From Bacilli bacterium (GTDB lineage: Bacteria; Bacillota_I; Bacilli_A; RF39; UBA660): DNA of 30,867 nucleotides. Positions 14,611-22,154 of this stretch are shown here, piece by piece. The notes beneath the pieces were generated by a model. That model worked only from the letters and a program-made list of their open reading frames with translations. It was not told the DNA's origin and made no database searches. The translations under genes and the position numbers were made by a program. Position 1 is the stretch's first letter. Every line of letters starts with the position of its first letter. The stretch covers positions 1-30,867 of the forward strand of contig JAEEMF010000034.1 in assembly GCA_016283075.1 (NCBI GenBank), read 5' to 3'.

Positions 14611-15081
14611 ATGTTTAAGTTAAATAGTTATGTCGTATACAAGAAAGATGTTTGCATAATTATAGCCACAAAGAAAATAAACAATATAGAATATTACACA
14701 TTAAAATCAGTTAATGACCCAAGTTTAATTATTAATGTACCTACTACTAGTAGTCTTCAAAAGGTCATGACTAAAAAAGAAGCAAAACTTTTACTAGAAA
14801 GAATAAAAGATATACCTTTACTAGATAATTTAAATAATAAAGATATTGAAAACACTTATAAAAAATTAATACTTAGCGGGAACAAAGAAGATTTAGTAAA
14901 AATAATAAAAACAACTTATTTAAGAAATAGTAAAAGAATTAAAAATAAAAAGAAAAAAAGTGATCGTGACGAAAAATATTATAATCAAGCGGAAAAATAT
15001 TTATATACTGAACTATCTGTAGTACTTAATATGACTTATAAAGAAGTTAAAGACTTATTTAATAAAGAAATACATGAATGA
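14611..15081 (+). CDS. CarD/CdnL-family RNA polymerase-binding regulator
   Basis: The 156-residue protein begins MFKLNSYVVYKKDVCIIIAT and continues with YYTLKSVNDPSLIINVPT. This is the Tudor-like RNAP-interacting domain of the CarD_CdnL_TRCF family. From about residue 55 the rest is helical and ends in a basic stretch (KRIKNKKKKSD), as in CarD where the C-terminal part contacts DNA near the -10. Family members bind the RNAP beta lobe and stabilise open complexes. The start follows GGAGG. It overlaps the next ORF by eight bases. The assignment rests on the N-terminal domain; the C-terminal half is diverged. Confidence 0.8.
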   Translation: MFKLNSYVVYKKDVCIIIATKKINNIEYYTLKSVNDPSLIINVPTTSSLQKVMTKKEAKLLLERIKDIPLLDNLNNKDIENTYKKLILSGNKEDLVKIIKTTYLRNSKRIKNKKKKSDRDEKYYNQAEKYLYTELSVVLNMTYKEVKDLFNKEIHE

Positions 15082-15271
15082 TTTAGAACTATCTAAAGAA
15101 ATAATAACTATCTTAAAGAAAAACAAAATAGAAAGTATAGAAAGTCTTACTAACTTAGAAAGAAGTGATTTAAAGAAATTATCACTTACAAATAGTCAAA
15201 TTAATCAGATAATAATAAAACTTCAATTAAACGGGTTTGATTTAAAAAAAGCAAAAAGAAGTGTTAAATAA
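15074..15271 (+). CDS. Small alpha-CTD-like helix-hairpin-helix protein
   Basis: The 65-residue protein reads LSKEIITILKKNKIESIESL, then TNLERSDLKKLSLTNSQINQ and IIIKLQLNGFDL. The order of helices and hydrophobic positions follows the RNA polymerase alpha C-terminal domain (LS-x-R-N-L-K-x-x-GI...V-L...L...G-x-S-L-E-I...L...GL-L). Its ATG lies inside the last codons of the CarD-like gene (8-bp overlap) and has no good Shine-Dalgarno, so it is probably made by translational coupling. The partner gene suggests a role at RNA polymerase, but fold similarity by eye is the only direct evidence. A generic DNA-binding HhH domain is the alternative. Confidence 0.65.
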   Translation: MNDLELSKEIITILKKNKIESIESLTNLERSDLKKLSLTNSQINQIIIKLQLNGFDLKKAKRSVK

Positions 15272-15283
15272 ACACTTCTTTTT
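15253..15283. terminator. Bidirectional terminator between the CarD-like pair and the HerA-like gene
   Basis: Perfect 13-bp stem aaaaagaagtgtt (15253-15265) with aacacttcttttt (15271-15283), with A and U tails for both strands. Confidence 0.9.
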
Positions 15284-16736
15284 ATTTGAATAAACTTTTA
15301 AATATAGAGTTACCTATTTTTCTACCAATTGTACTTGCAGTAGAATTTGCTATCTTTTTAGCATATTTTTCTGCTACACTATCTTTTTTCTTTTTAGTAC
15401 TCTTCTTTTCTTCTTTCTTAGTTTCTTTCTTTTCTTCTACCTTTTCTTTTTCTTTTCTAGAAGAAAGAATTTCAAAAGCCGATTCTTCATCAATTAAATC
15501 TTTATATTTATTATATAAATGACCACTAGTAATTAAATTTATTCTTTCAGTATCAGTAATAACTCCTACTCTACTTTGAGGAGGTACTACAAAAGCTTTT
15601 TCAGTAATACTTGGTTCACCATTTTCATCTAAAAATGATATAAGTGCTTCCCCAGTTTTAAGACTTTTAATTTCGCTTACCATATCAAATTTAGGATTAC
15701 TTCTAAATGAAGACGCAGCTGCTTTAACTTTCTTTTCTTCAGCTGGAGTATAACTTCTAAGTACATGCTGAATCTTATTACCAAGCTGAGCTAGTACTTC
15801 ACCTGGTATATCACTAGGAGACTGAGATATAAAGTATACTCCTACTCCTTTAGAACGAATTAATTTAACTATACCAGTTATTTGTTTAATTATATTAGCT
15901 GGCATTTCGGAGAATATTAAATGTGCTTCATCAAAGAAAAGTACTAGTTTAGGTTTGCGGGCGCTTCCTACTTCTTCAAAAATATTATAGATAGAAGTAA
16001 GTAACCATACTAAGAATACTGCATATAAACTAGGAGTTTTAAATAACTCTTCCGCATTAAATACATTTATATATCCTTTACCAGTATTAGCATCATAATG
16101 CATTAAATCTTTTAAATTAAAGTCTGGTTTTCCAAAGAAGAAGTCTCCACCATCTCTTTCAAGAACAAGAATATTTCTTTGAATAGCTCCTATACTTTGA
16201 GAAGTAATATTTCCGTATATACCAGTATATTTATTTTTATTTTCAAGGCAGTATGTTAGTATTTCTTTTAAATCTTTTAAATCTATAAGTTTTAAGTTTT
16301 CATCTTTAGCAATCTTAAATACTATAGAAAGTATTCCTTCTTGGGCATCAGTTAAATTAAGCATTTTAGCAAGGAGGTCTGCTCCAACATTTTCAACCGT
16401 AGTTCTTACGCTATGACCTTTCTTTCCATATAGATCTAAGAATGTTACAGGAAAACTTTTATATTCAAAATCTTCTATACCTAAAGATTCTACACTTTTA
16501 GGAACAAATCCTTCTTCTAATCCTTTAAAAGCAAGACCAGATAAATCTCCTTTTATATCTACAAGAAATACCGGTACTGATGCATCTGAAAAACTTTCAG
16601 CCATTACTTTTAAAGTAGTAGTTTTACCACTACCACTAGCCCCTGTAATGATACCATGCATACATGCTTTTGATAGATTTAAACATATTTCTTTTTCACT
16701 ATTTTTACCTATTACTAATTTATCATTTATGTACAT
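15282..16736 (-). CDS. HerA-like P-loop ATPase, DUF853 (YjgR) type
   Basis: The 484-residue protein has Walker A GASGSGKTT (32-40), the FLVDIKGDLSGLA strand characteristic of DUF853 proteins, Walker B KLVLFFDEAHLIF (near 265) and the sensor-like YFISQSPSDIPGEVLAQLGN. The arginine-finger region is followed by a C-terminal Lys/Glu-rich tail (about 430-465). These ATPases belong to the HerA/FtsK group and are thought to act as hexameric motors; the DUF853 role is not established. The start follows AGGTGAT. The gene lies 30 bases after a structured RNA ending in an intrinsic terminator, so read-through control is possible. Confidence 0.85.
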   Translation of the reverse strand: MYINDKLVIGKNSEKEICLNLSKACMHGIITGASGSGKTTTLKVMAESFSDASVPVFLVDIKGDLSGLAFKGLEEGFVPKSVESLGIEDFEYKSFPVTFLDLYGKKGHSVRTTVENVGADLLAKMLNLTDAQEGILSIVFKIAKDENLKLIDLKDLKEILTYCLENKNKYTGIYGNITSQSIGAIQRNILVLERDGGDFFFGKPDFNLKDLMHYDANTGKGYINVFNAEELFKTPSLYAVFLVWLLTSIYNIFEEVGSARKPKLVLFFDEAHLIFSEMPANIIKQITGIVKLIRSKGVGVYFISQSPSDIPGEVLAQLGNKIQHVLRSYTPAEEKKVKAAASSFRSNPKFDMVSEIKSLKTGEALISFLDENGEPSITEKAFVVPPQSRVGVITDTERINLITSGHLYNKYKDLIDEESAFEILSSRKEKEKVEEKKETKKEEKKSTKKKKDSVAEKYAKKIANSTASTIGRKIGNSIFKSLFK

Positions 16737-16767
16737 ATTATCACCTAATATTATTTTACTATAAAAA

Positions 16768-16925
16768 AAGGCAAAAAAAAAGCACCACCATGTCAGTGAT
16801 GATACTCTTTTTTGGGAATATACCTTAGTCTCATATAAACACCTGACAAACGTTTATAGATGACTATATCAAGTCTCCCAATATACGTATATTACTTAAT
16901 AGCTTGATATGAGAATATTTCATTT
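16768..16925 (-). ncRNA. Structured RNA, candidate riboswitch-like leader or sRNA
   Basis: On the minus strand the segment can form a three-way junction. P1 is UCUCA/UGAGA (16910-16914 with 16829-16833), P2 AUAUCAAG/CUUGAUAU (16903-16910 with 16866-16873) and P3 UAUAAAC/GUUUAUA (16852-16858 with 16834-16840). UUGGGA in P2 (16876-16881) can also pair with UCCCAA downstream (16812-16817), a possible pseudoknot. A terminator follows: 7-bp stem (16795-16801 with 16783-16789) and nine U (16773-16781). It matches no riboswitch, 6S, SRP, RNase P or tmRNA signature that I know. Confidence 0.55.
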
Positions 16926-17206
16926 TATAAATTTCAATAAATATAAATAATACTTTTTTTATATTAGATATACTATTAAATATAAATAAATATGAAGAAC
17001 GAGTTATTATTTAGTATTTACGTTCATCTTTTGACTACTGATAAATAGTAATAAGTAACTATAAGATAACATATTTGTATTATAATAATTATTTTTTTTA
17101 TTAATTATTATAACCTTAGAATTATCTTTGTTATTACTCTCTTCTATTAAGTAACTATATAATACCATATATATAGGAGATATGCAATAGGTTTTTTAAA
17201 AATTTT
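16926..17206. other. AT-rich gene-free stretch
   Basis: No ORF with a ribosome binding site was found on either strand. It contains a perfect 11-bp inverted repeat (17081-17091 with 17102-17112) without a U tail, a direct repeat of TATAGTTACTTA on the minus strand (around 17055 and 17150), and GAACG/CGTTC arms at about 16996-17024. It probably contains the promoter of the structured RNA, but no convincing -35/-10 pair was seen. Confidence 0.5.
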
Positions 17207-17809
17207 TTAATAATCATTAAATTCCATATATTCTACTCCTACTTTTCTATATATATCACCTGCACTAGGAGCTTTAATTACATTAAATCTAGCAAGAAGA
17301 TTATAACTTTCATCTAATAAGAATATTATAAATAAAGTAATAAATATTATTTTAAATAAACCATCATGTTTCTTACGAAGTCTACCCTTTATCCAAGGTA
17401 CTATTACATACATTAAGAATACTCCAGATATTGCAAAAAATAAAACTGATCTTAAACATATAAATCCATTTATATTTCCAAAGTTAAGTATTTCAGTATT
17501 ATAGTCCCAGCTTCTTTGACCATCAAAAAGTACAAACAAAAGATATCCCGTAATATATTCAAGTAATCCACAAATAATACCACTTTTTAAAAATACCATA
17601 AAAGGATTTTTGGTCTTTTTATTTATTAAATATATAAATAATCCCCCTATTACATAAATATCTATCCAAGGAAGAAAACAACTTCCTCTCATATAAATGG
17701 TTTTAAAACCACTATTTATATAATAAAAGATTACTTCATATATCCATCCAAATACACCACTTATTACCATAAGAAATGTATAAAATGCTAACTTATCCTT
17801 TTTATTCAT
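17207..17809 (-). CDS. CmpB-type (PF06541) membrane protein
   Basis: The 200-residue protein has five or six hydrophobic segments. It matches the putative ABC-transporter type IV (ABC_trans_CmpB) pattern: GVFGWIYEVIFYYINSGF, RGSCFLPWIDIYVIGGLFIY, GLLEYITGYLLFVLFDGQRS-WDY and NGFICLRSVLFFAISG. No ATPase partner lies nearby, so a transport function is not supported. I start at ATG 17809 behind AGGTGAT; the longer frame to 17839 runs through the promoter (extended -10 TGATATACT). A paralogue with the same blocks lies at 24283-25056. Confidence 0.8.
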   Translation of the reverse strand: MNKKDKLAFYTFLMVISGVFGWIYEVIFYYINSGFKTIYMRGSCFLPWIDIYVIGGLFIYLINKKTKNPFMVFLKSGIICGLLEYITGYLLFVLFDGQRSWDYNTEILNFGNINGFICLRSVLFFAISGVFLMYVIVPWIKGRLRKKHDGLFKIIFITLFIIFLLDESYNLLARFNVIKAPSAGDIYRKVGVEYMEFNDY

Positions 17810-17888
17810 CCTATCACCTATAATAAGTATATCATACATTTTAATTGATAAAGTTTTAAAAATAAGTTATTATATTTGTGTGATTAAT

Positions 17889-18656
17889 ATGAATGAAGAA
17901 AATTTAATAACTTATTACAATAAATTTTATGAAGAAAGAAGATTATCTACTAGGCATGGGAAAATAGAGTTTATTACTACTATGAAATATATCCATAAGT
18001 ATTTAAAACCAGGAGATAAGATTCTAGATGTTGGGGCAGGTATGGGCGCATACACAGTACCCCTATTTAATGAAGGATATGACGTTACCGCTATAGAACT
18101 TGTTAAACATAATTTAAAGATGATTAAATCTAAAAATAAAGATATAAAAGCTTATCAAGGTAATGCTATAGATTTATCTAGATTTAAAGATAACTCTTTT
18201 GACATATTACTACTATTTGGGCCTATGTATCACTTAATGAGTAAAGAAGAGAAAATACTTGCTTTAAAAGAAGCTAAAAGAGTTTGTAAACCAAATGGAT
18301 TTATATTTGTCGCATACATTATGAATGAATACGCTGTAATAACACATGCTTTTAAAGAAAGAAATATCTTAAAAGATAAAGATAAACTATCAGATGATTA
18401 TCACATAATTTCTTCTCCTACTGACCTTTACTCATATGTAAGAATAGAAGATATAGATAATCTTAATAAAGAAGTTAATCTAGATAGAATAAAAATAATT
18501 ACTCCAGATGGACCAAGTAATTATATAAGAGAATATGTAAATAAACTTAGTGAAGAAGAATTTAATGAGTTTATCAAATATCATTTATCTACATGTGAAA
18601 GAAAAGACATCTTAGGAGCAAGTGCTCATACTTTAGATATACTAAAAAAGAATTAG
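17889..18656 (+). CDS. Class I SAM-dependent methyltransferase
   Basis: The 255-residue cytoplasmic Rossmann-fold protein has motif I ILDVGAGMGAYTVPLFNEGY, the acidic end of strand 2 VTAIEL, motif II DNSFDILLLFGPMYHL and the post-motif KEAKRVCKPNGFIFVAYI, all of the Methyltransf_11/25 type. The substrate is not evident; small-molecule or lipid methylation is as likely as protein. I start at ATG 17889 with a weak GTGAT site; an in-frame GTG at 17880 is the alternative. It is a single-gene unit divergent from the CmpB-type gene and convergent with lepB. Confidence 0.88.
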   Translation: MNEENLITYYNKFYEERRLSTRHGKIEFITTMKYIHKYLKPGDKILDVGAGMGAYTVPLFNEGYDVTAIELVKHNLKMIKSKNKDIKAYQGNAIDLSRFKDNSFDILLLFGPMYHLMSKEEKILALKEAKRVCKPNGFIFVAYIMNEYAVITHAFKERNILKDKDKLSDDYHIISSPTDLYSYVRIEDIDNLNKEVNLDRIKIITPDGPSNYIREYVNKLSEEEFNEFIKYHLSTCERKDILGASAHTLDILKKN

Positions 18657-18675
18657 TTTAAAACTAATTCTTTTT
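18645..18675. terminator. Bidirectional terminator between methyltransferase and lepB
   Basis: Perfect 15-bp inverted repeat (18645-18659 with 18661-18675) with A/U-rich ends, usable from both sides. Confidence 0.9.
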
Positions 18676-19191
18676 ATTATACTTATCTTCTACTTTCTTA
18701 AAAGGTATTAATCTAAATCCTAAAGTACCTTCTATTTTCTCTTTACTAATAGGTCCTAATTTTCTAGAATCTATTGAATTATTACGATTATCTCCCATTA
18801 CAAAATATGTATCTTCTGGAATAGTAGTATAACCTAAATCACTTAATTTAAAGTCATAAGTTATTTCAGCAAGTGGGTCATCCATTTCTTCTCCATTTAT
18901 ATAAAGTTTTCCTGCTTTAACTTCTATAGTTTCTCCTGGAAGACCTATTACTCTTTTAATAAGCATTTGTTTAGCATGATCAAATACTACAATTTCAAAT
19001 CTATCATATTTATGATCCATCTTATTTAGTATTAAAAAGTTTTTATCTTCTAATGTAGGAGACATACTATCACCATGAACAAGTATTGGTATAAATACAA
19101 ATGCTCTTATTAATAAAAAGATAACTATTACTACTACATAAGGAATAATTTCTTTCATAAATAATTTAACTCTCGAACTGTTGTCTATCAT
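18664..19191 (-). CDS. lepB: Signal peptidase I
   Basis: The 175-residue SipS-type membrane peptidase cleaves Sec signal peptides on the outer membrane face. It has one N-terminal TM helix (about 14-37), the nucleophile Ser42 in HGDSMSPTL, the general-base Lys79 in LIKRVIGLPGE, and box E GDNRNNSIDSR. The length is typical of Gram-positive enzymes. GGTGAT precedes the ATG. It follows rplS on the same strand but is separated from it by the rplS terminator region on the far side, so it may have partial read-through into the shared terminator at 18645. A second, degenerate peptidase-like protein lies at 26163-27278. Confidence 0.95.
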   Translation of the reverse strand: MIDNSSRVKLFMKEIIPYVVVIVIFLLIRAFVFIPILVHGDSMSPTLEDKNFLILNKMDHKYDRFEIVVFDHAKQMLIKRVIGLPGETIEVKAGKLYINGEEMDDPLAEITYDFKLSDLGYTTIPEDTYFVMGDNRNNSIDSRKLGPISKEKIEGTLGFRLIPFKKVEDKYNKKN

Positions 19192-19222
19192 ATTATCACC
19201 ATAATAAGTATACTACAAAAGG

Positions 19223-19250
19223 TCAAAAAAAAGAAGATATTATCTTCTTT
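19223..19250 (-). terminator. Terminator of rplS
   Basis: Stem aaagaagata/tatcttcttt (19230-19239 with 19241-19250) followed by a U8 tract on the minus strand; overlaps the rplS stop. Confidence 0.8.
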
Positions 19251-19578
19251 CTTTGATTTTTGGTTGTTTTACTAAACTTCTTAAGAAGAATAGTCTAGCT
19301 CTTCTAACTTTACCTTTTCTTACTACAGTAACTTTATCAATTACTGGTGAGTTAATTGGGAATGTTCTTTCTACCCCAACACCTTGTGATATTTTTCTAA
19401 CTACGAAGTTTTTAGAAATACCACTACCTTTGATAGCTAATACTATACCTTCGAAATCTTGAACTCTTTCTCTTTTACCTTCAACGATTTTAACACCAAC
19501 TCTAACAGTGTCTCCAACTCTGAATTCAGGAATGTCAGTTCTGATTTGATTCTTAGTAATTTTATCAACTACGTTCAT
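19240..19578 (-). CDS. rplS: 50S ribosomal protein L19
   Basis: The 112-residue L19 is recognised from FRVGDTVRVGVKIVEGKRER, VQDFEGIVLAIKGSGISKNF, VRKISQGVGVERTFPINSPV and the C-terminal VRRARLFFLR. It sits at the 30S-50S interface. It lacks the C-terminal extension of some species. AGGAGA lies seven bases upstream of the ATG. It has its own strong promoter and a leader of roughly 60 nt, and is separated from trmD by two genes. In many Firmicutes rplS directly follows trmD. Confidence 0.97.
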   Translation of the reverse strand: MNVVDKITKNQIRTDIPEFRVGDTVRVGVKIVEGKRERVQDFEGIVLAIKGSGISKNFVVRKISQGVGVERTFPINSPVIDKVTVVRKGKVRRARLFFLRSLVKQPKIKERR

Positions 19579-19643
19579 ACATACATCTCCTTCTTGTTTT
19601 TTATTATAATCATAAAAGTCTTTTTCATCGGATTACGTGTTTA

Positions 19644-19672
19644 ATTTTAACATATTATCAAAGTAAATGCAA
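19644..19672 (-). promoter_or_regulatory. rplS promoter
   Basis: Minus strand: -35 TTGCAT (19667-19672), 17-bp spacer ending TGT, extended -10 TAAAAT (19644-19649). Confidence 0.75.
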
Positions 19673-19685
19673 CAACTTTTTAATA

Positions 19686-20486
19686 TTAATATTCAATAAG
19701 TTCGGTAAGTCTACCGTTTCTTTTAATCTCTTCTACCGCACTAACAACCATAGAAGCATCATAAGTTTCCGTAGATACTCTAGCCAAAAAATAAGTCCTA
19801 TTCCCTCGCGTTTCTAAAATAAAAGTTGAGTTTGGCGTCGTAATATCTCTTAAAACTTGGTTATAAATGTTAGTCAAAGTTGTTTCATCAATTACGCCAT
19901 TATAATAATGAGAATCATCAATATACTTAACTGTATTACCGGCATAACTAATACCATTACATGCATCATTTGCAAATCCACTCCAGAAATAAGAATAATC
20001 TGGATATACCTCGGCAAATCCACGAATAAACATTCCCATTTCGTCTTCGCCTTCCTGCCCACACCATAATTCATATCTTGTTATAGTATTATCCGCTTTA
20101 GCTGGTTTATTATCTTTAAATGTAGATACTTTTTCATCAGTATATTCTTTTGTAACCGTATATGTTTCATTTGATAAATTAGCATATACATTACATTTTG
20201 AATCAGTATTTACTACACCATACTTTGGTAGACCTCCTGTTACATCTAGTGATGGAGATACTTTACCATTTTCAAATTTATATGTTGTAGATGGATCACC
20301 ACTTATCATTTTTAATGTACAATCTTCTTTTACTACTCTAATTATATTTGAAACAGAATTTTCAAATGCACCTTTTCTTGACTGTTCTATTACTCTTGTT
20401 ACTTGTGGTATTGCTATTAAAGCTATTACTCCTAGTATTAATATTACTGCTAGAAGTTCTATTAATGTAAATCCTTTTTTATTCAT
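19686..20486 (-). CDS. Type IV prepilin-like protein
   Basis: The 266-residue protein begins MNKKGFTLIELLAVILILGV, the class III prepilin signal with the Gly before the Phe-Thr-x-x-Glu cleavage/methylation site and Glu at mature position 5. A single hydrophobic helix continues to about residue 30. A mostly beta globular domain follows, with Cys in DCTLK, SKCNV, LWCGQ and DACNG that could form two disulfides. It would be processed by a prepilin peptidase and assembled by a pilus or pseudopilus machine; none of these genes is in the window. AGGTGAC precedes the ATG. It lies downstream of the terminator of the trmD unit and upstream of the rplS promoter. Confidence 0.88.
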   Translation of the reverse strand: MNKKGFTLIELLAVILILGVIALIAIPQVTRVIEQSRKGAFENSVSNIIRVVKEDCTLKMISGDPSTTYKFENGKVSPSLDVTGGLPKYGVVNTDSKCNVYANLSNETYTVTKEYTDEKVSTFKDNKPAKADNTITRYELWCGQEGEDEMGMFIRGFAEVYPDYSYFWSGFANDACNGISYAGNTVKYIDDSHYYNGVIDETTLTNIYNQVLRDITTPNSTFILETRGNRTYFLARVSTETYDASMVVSAVEEIKRNGRLTELIEY

Positions 20487-20514
20487 AAGTCACCTATTCC
20501 TTTAACTGATTATA

Positions 20515-20556
20515 TCAAAAAAGAAGAATATTATCTACTACGATGATATTCTTCTT
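20515..20556 (-). terminator. Terminator of the trmH-rimM-trmD-unknown unit
   Basis: 11-bp stem aagaagaatat (20521-20531) with atattcttctt (20546-20556), followed by U on the minus strand; the stem includes the end of the 20531 gene. Confidence 0.8.
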
Positions 20557-20986
20557 CATATTCTTTTTCTTCAAATGATTTACAGCTTATTATTCTACTT
20601 TTTAGTTCGTTTTCTAGTAGTTCTATTTTTTGTAGTAATAATAAAGCATATTTTTCATCTAAATATTGTAAATATTTATTTCTAATTATTGTTTTATATC
20701 TAGTTAAATCGTTAAGTGCTGCTCTTAAATTAGTGATATCTGTATCATCGTCATCATCATTTAAAATACTAACAATAAATCTTAGATATAATTCAAGTTT
20801 ATTTTTTATTTTTCTTTTTAATACTCTTTCAATAAAACTAGGACTGATCATAACCATTTTATTAACGGTGATTCCATCATATTCAACTTTGTTTCTTGGT
20901 TTAAATTTAAACCCAGATTTATTATCAAACTTAGTTAAATAATTAAAAGATGAATCTTTTACTAATAAAAATGTTTTATTATTCAT
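20531..20986 (-). CDS. Hypothetical protein, 151 aa, last gene of the trmD unit
   Basis: I do not recognise this protein. It begins MNNKTFLLVKDSSFNYLTKF and has a basic first half, a DDDDDTD acidic run near residue 78, and a C-terminal helical region that is probably a coiled coil. It ends in a Glu/Tyr/Arg-rich tail (EEKEYEEEYHRSR). There is no membrane segment. I start at ATG 20986, nine bases after AGAGG; the ATG at 20995 abuts the ribosome binding site. It follows trmD with almost no gap and shares its transcript, so an RNA- or translation-linked role is possible but unproven. Confidence 0.75.
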   Translation of the reverse strand: MNNKTFLLVKDSSFNYLTKFDNKSGFKFKPRNKVEYDGITVNKMVMISPSFIERVLKRKIKNKLELYLRFIVSILNDDDDDTDITNLRAALNDLTRYKTIIRNKYLQYLDEKYALLLLQKIELLENELKSRIISCKSFEEKEYEEEYHRSR

Positions 20987-20991
20987 TATAA

Positions 20992-21663
20992 TCATCCTCT
21001 TTTCTCTAGTAAGTCAGGTCTTCTTTCTTTAGTCCTTTTGATTTGCTCTTCTAGTCTCCATTTTCTTATATTTTCATGATGACCAGAAAGTAGTACTTCT
21101 GGAACTTTCATTCCTCTAAAATCAACAGGTCTAGTGTATACTGGGTAATCTAGTAAATCATCATTAAATGAATCTTTTAAATGTGATTCTTCTTCGATTA
21201 CTCCATCAAGTAATCTTACAATACTATCAGTAATTGCCATACTAGGAATTTCTCCTCCTGTAAGAACAAAATCACCAATACTTATTTCCATATCCGCAAG
21301 GGTTCTAATGCGTTCATCAAACCCCTCGTAATGTCCACATATTATAATCAAATGTGACTCTTTTGTCAAGGAATACGCTACCTTCTGATTATATGTTTTT
21401 CCTTGTGGAGTCATTAAAATTACTTTAGTATTTTCATCTTTTAAATCCTCTACTGCATCAAATATTGGTTGAGGCATTAGAACCATTCCAGCTCCTCCTC
21501 CAAAACCATAATCATCTACTCTATTATGAGGATCTGTAGTGTATTTTCTAAAATCTACTATATTGATTTCAACTTTACCACTATTAATTGCTCTTTTAAT
21601 AATTGATTCAGAGATAAATCCTTCAAACATTGAAGGAAAAAGTGTTAATATATCAATTCTCAT
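20992..21663 (-). CDS. trmD: tRNA (guanine-37-N1)-methyltransferase
   Basis: The 223-residue SPOUT-fold enzyme methylates G37 next to the anticodon, preventing +1 frameshifting. It begins MRIDILTLFPSMFEGFISES and has DYGFGGGAGMVLMPQPIFDA, IIICGHYEGFDERI and EISIGDFVLTGGEIPSMAIT, which form the trefoil-knot SAM site and the catalytic-Asp region. EVLLSGHHENIRKWR marks the C-terminal domain. The length is slightly short of the usual 240-250. The start overlaps the end of rimM by 11 bases. The stop is TGA, evidence that TGA is not read as Trp. Confidence 0.97.
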   Translation of the reverse strand: MRIDILTLFPSMFEGFISESIIKRAINSGKVEINIVDFRKYTTDPHNRVDDYGFGGGAGMVLMPQPIFDAVEDLKDENTKVILMTPQGKTYNQKVAYSLTKESHLIIICGHYEGFDERIRTLADMEISIGDFVLTGGEIPSMAITDSIVRLLDGVIEEESHLKDSFNDDLLDYPVYTRPVDFRGMKVPEVLLSGHHENIRKWRLEEQIKRTKERRPDLLEKRG

Positions 21664-22147
21664 TAATCATACCTTCTAATACTTCTAAATCAATTCTTTT
21701 TGATTCTAAATCAACATTAAGAACAAATTCATCTATAAATGGTACAAATGAATGAGTACCATCATTTTCAATATCAAGTATTGGATGAGCATGACTTTTT
21801 AAAATATCTGTTACTACTCCAATCTTTTTATCTTTAACATAAGCATCTAATCCTATAATATCTTCATCTAAGAATCCATCAAACTTATATTCCTCTTTAA
21901 TAATATAAACTTTCTTTCCTTTATATTTTAATACTTCATTTATATCATTAATACCTTTAAATGTTACCATATCGTAGTTCTTATGTACTCTATAACTAGT
22001 TATTTCTAGTTTGTCTTTATAAGGTCCTACATATAAGTAGTTACCTACTTTAAAGACATCTTCTTTAAATTTAAAGTCAGATATTATTCTTACTTCACCC
22101 TTAATACCATGTGTATTAACAATATCACCTATAAATAAATAATTCAT
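21653..22147 (-). CDS. rimM: 16S rRNA processing protein RimM
   Basis: The 164-residue RimM has the N-terminal beta-barrel MNYLFIGDIVNTHGIKGEVR and a C-terminal PRC-barrel with HPILDIENDGTHSFVPFIDE. It binds ribosomal protein S19 and helps mature the 30S head. The start follows AGGTG, and the gene lies seven bases after the trmH-family gene and overlaps trmD. This cluster is the usual Firmicutes rimM-trmD pair. Confidence 0.95.
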   Translation of the reverse strand: MNYLFIGDIVNTHGIKGEVRIISDFKFKEDVFKVGNYLYVGPYKDKLEITSYRVHKNYDMVTFKGINDINEVLKYKGKKVYIIKEEYKFDGFLDEDIIGLDAYVKDKKIGVVTDILKSHAHPILDIENDGTHSFVPFIDEFVLNVDLESKRIDLEVLEGMINEN

Positions 22148-22154
22148 ATAACAC

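Noticed and set aside
16768..16925. tmRNA, SRP RNA, RNase P RNA or purine/lysine riboswitch
   Set aside because: None of the conserved core sequences of these classes is present.
17081..17112. Perfect 11-bp inverted repeat as a terminator
   Set aside because: It is all A/T, has no U tail in the direction of the upstream gene, and is of a kind expected by chance in such AT-rich DNA.
17004..17168. 54-codon ATG ORF on the minus strand in the AT-rich gap
   Set aside because: It has no Shine-Dalgarno, and its Tyr/Asn/Ile/Lys-rich composition is what random AT-rich DNA gives.
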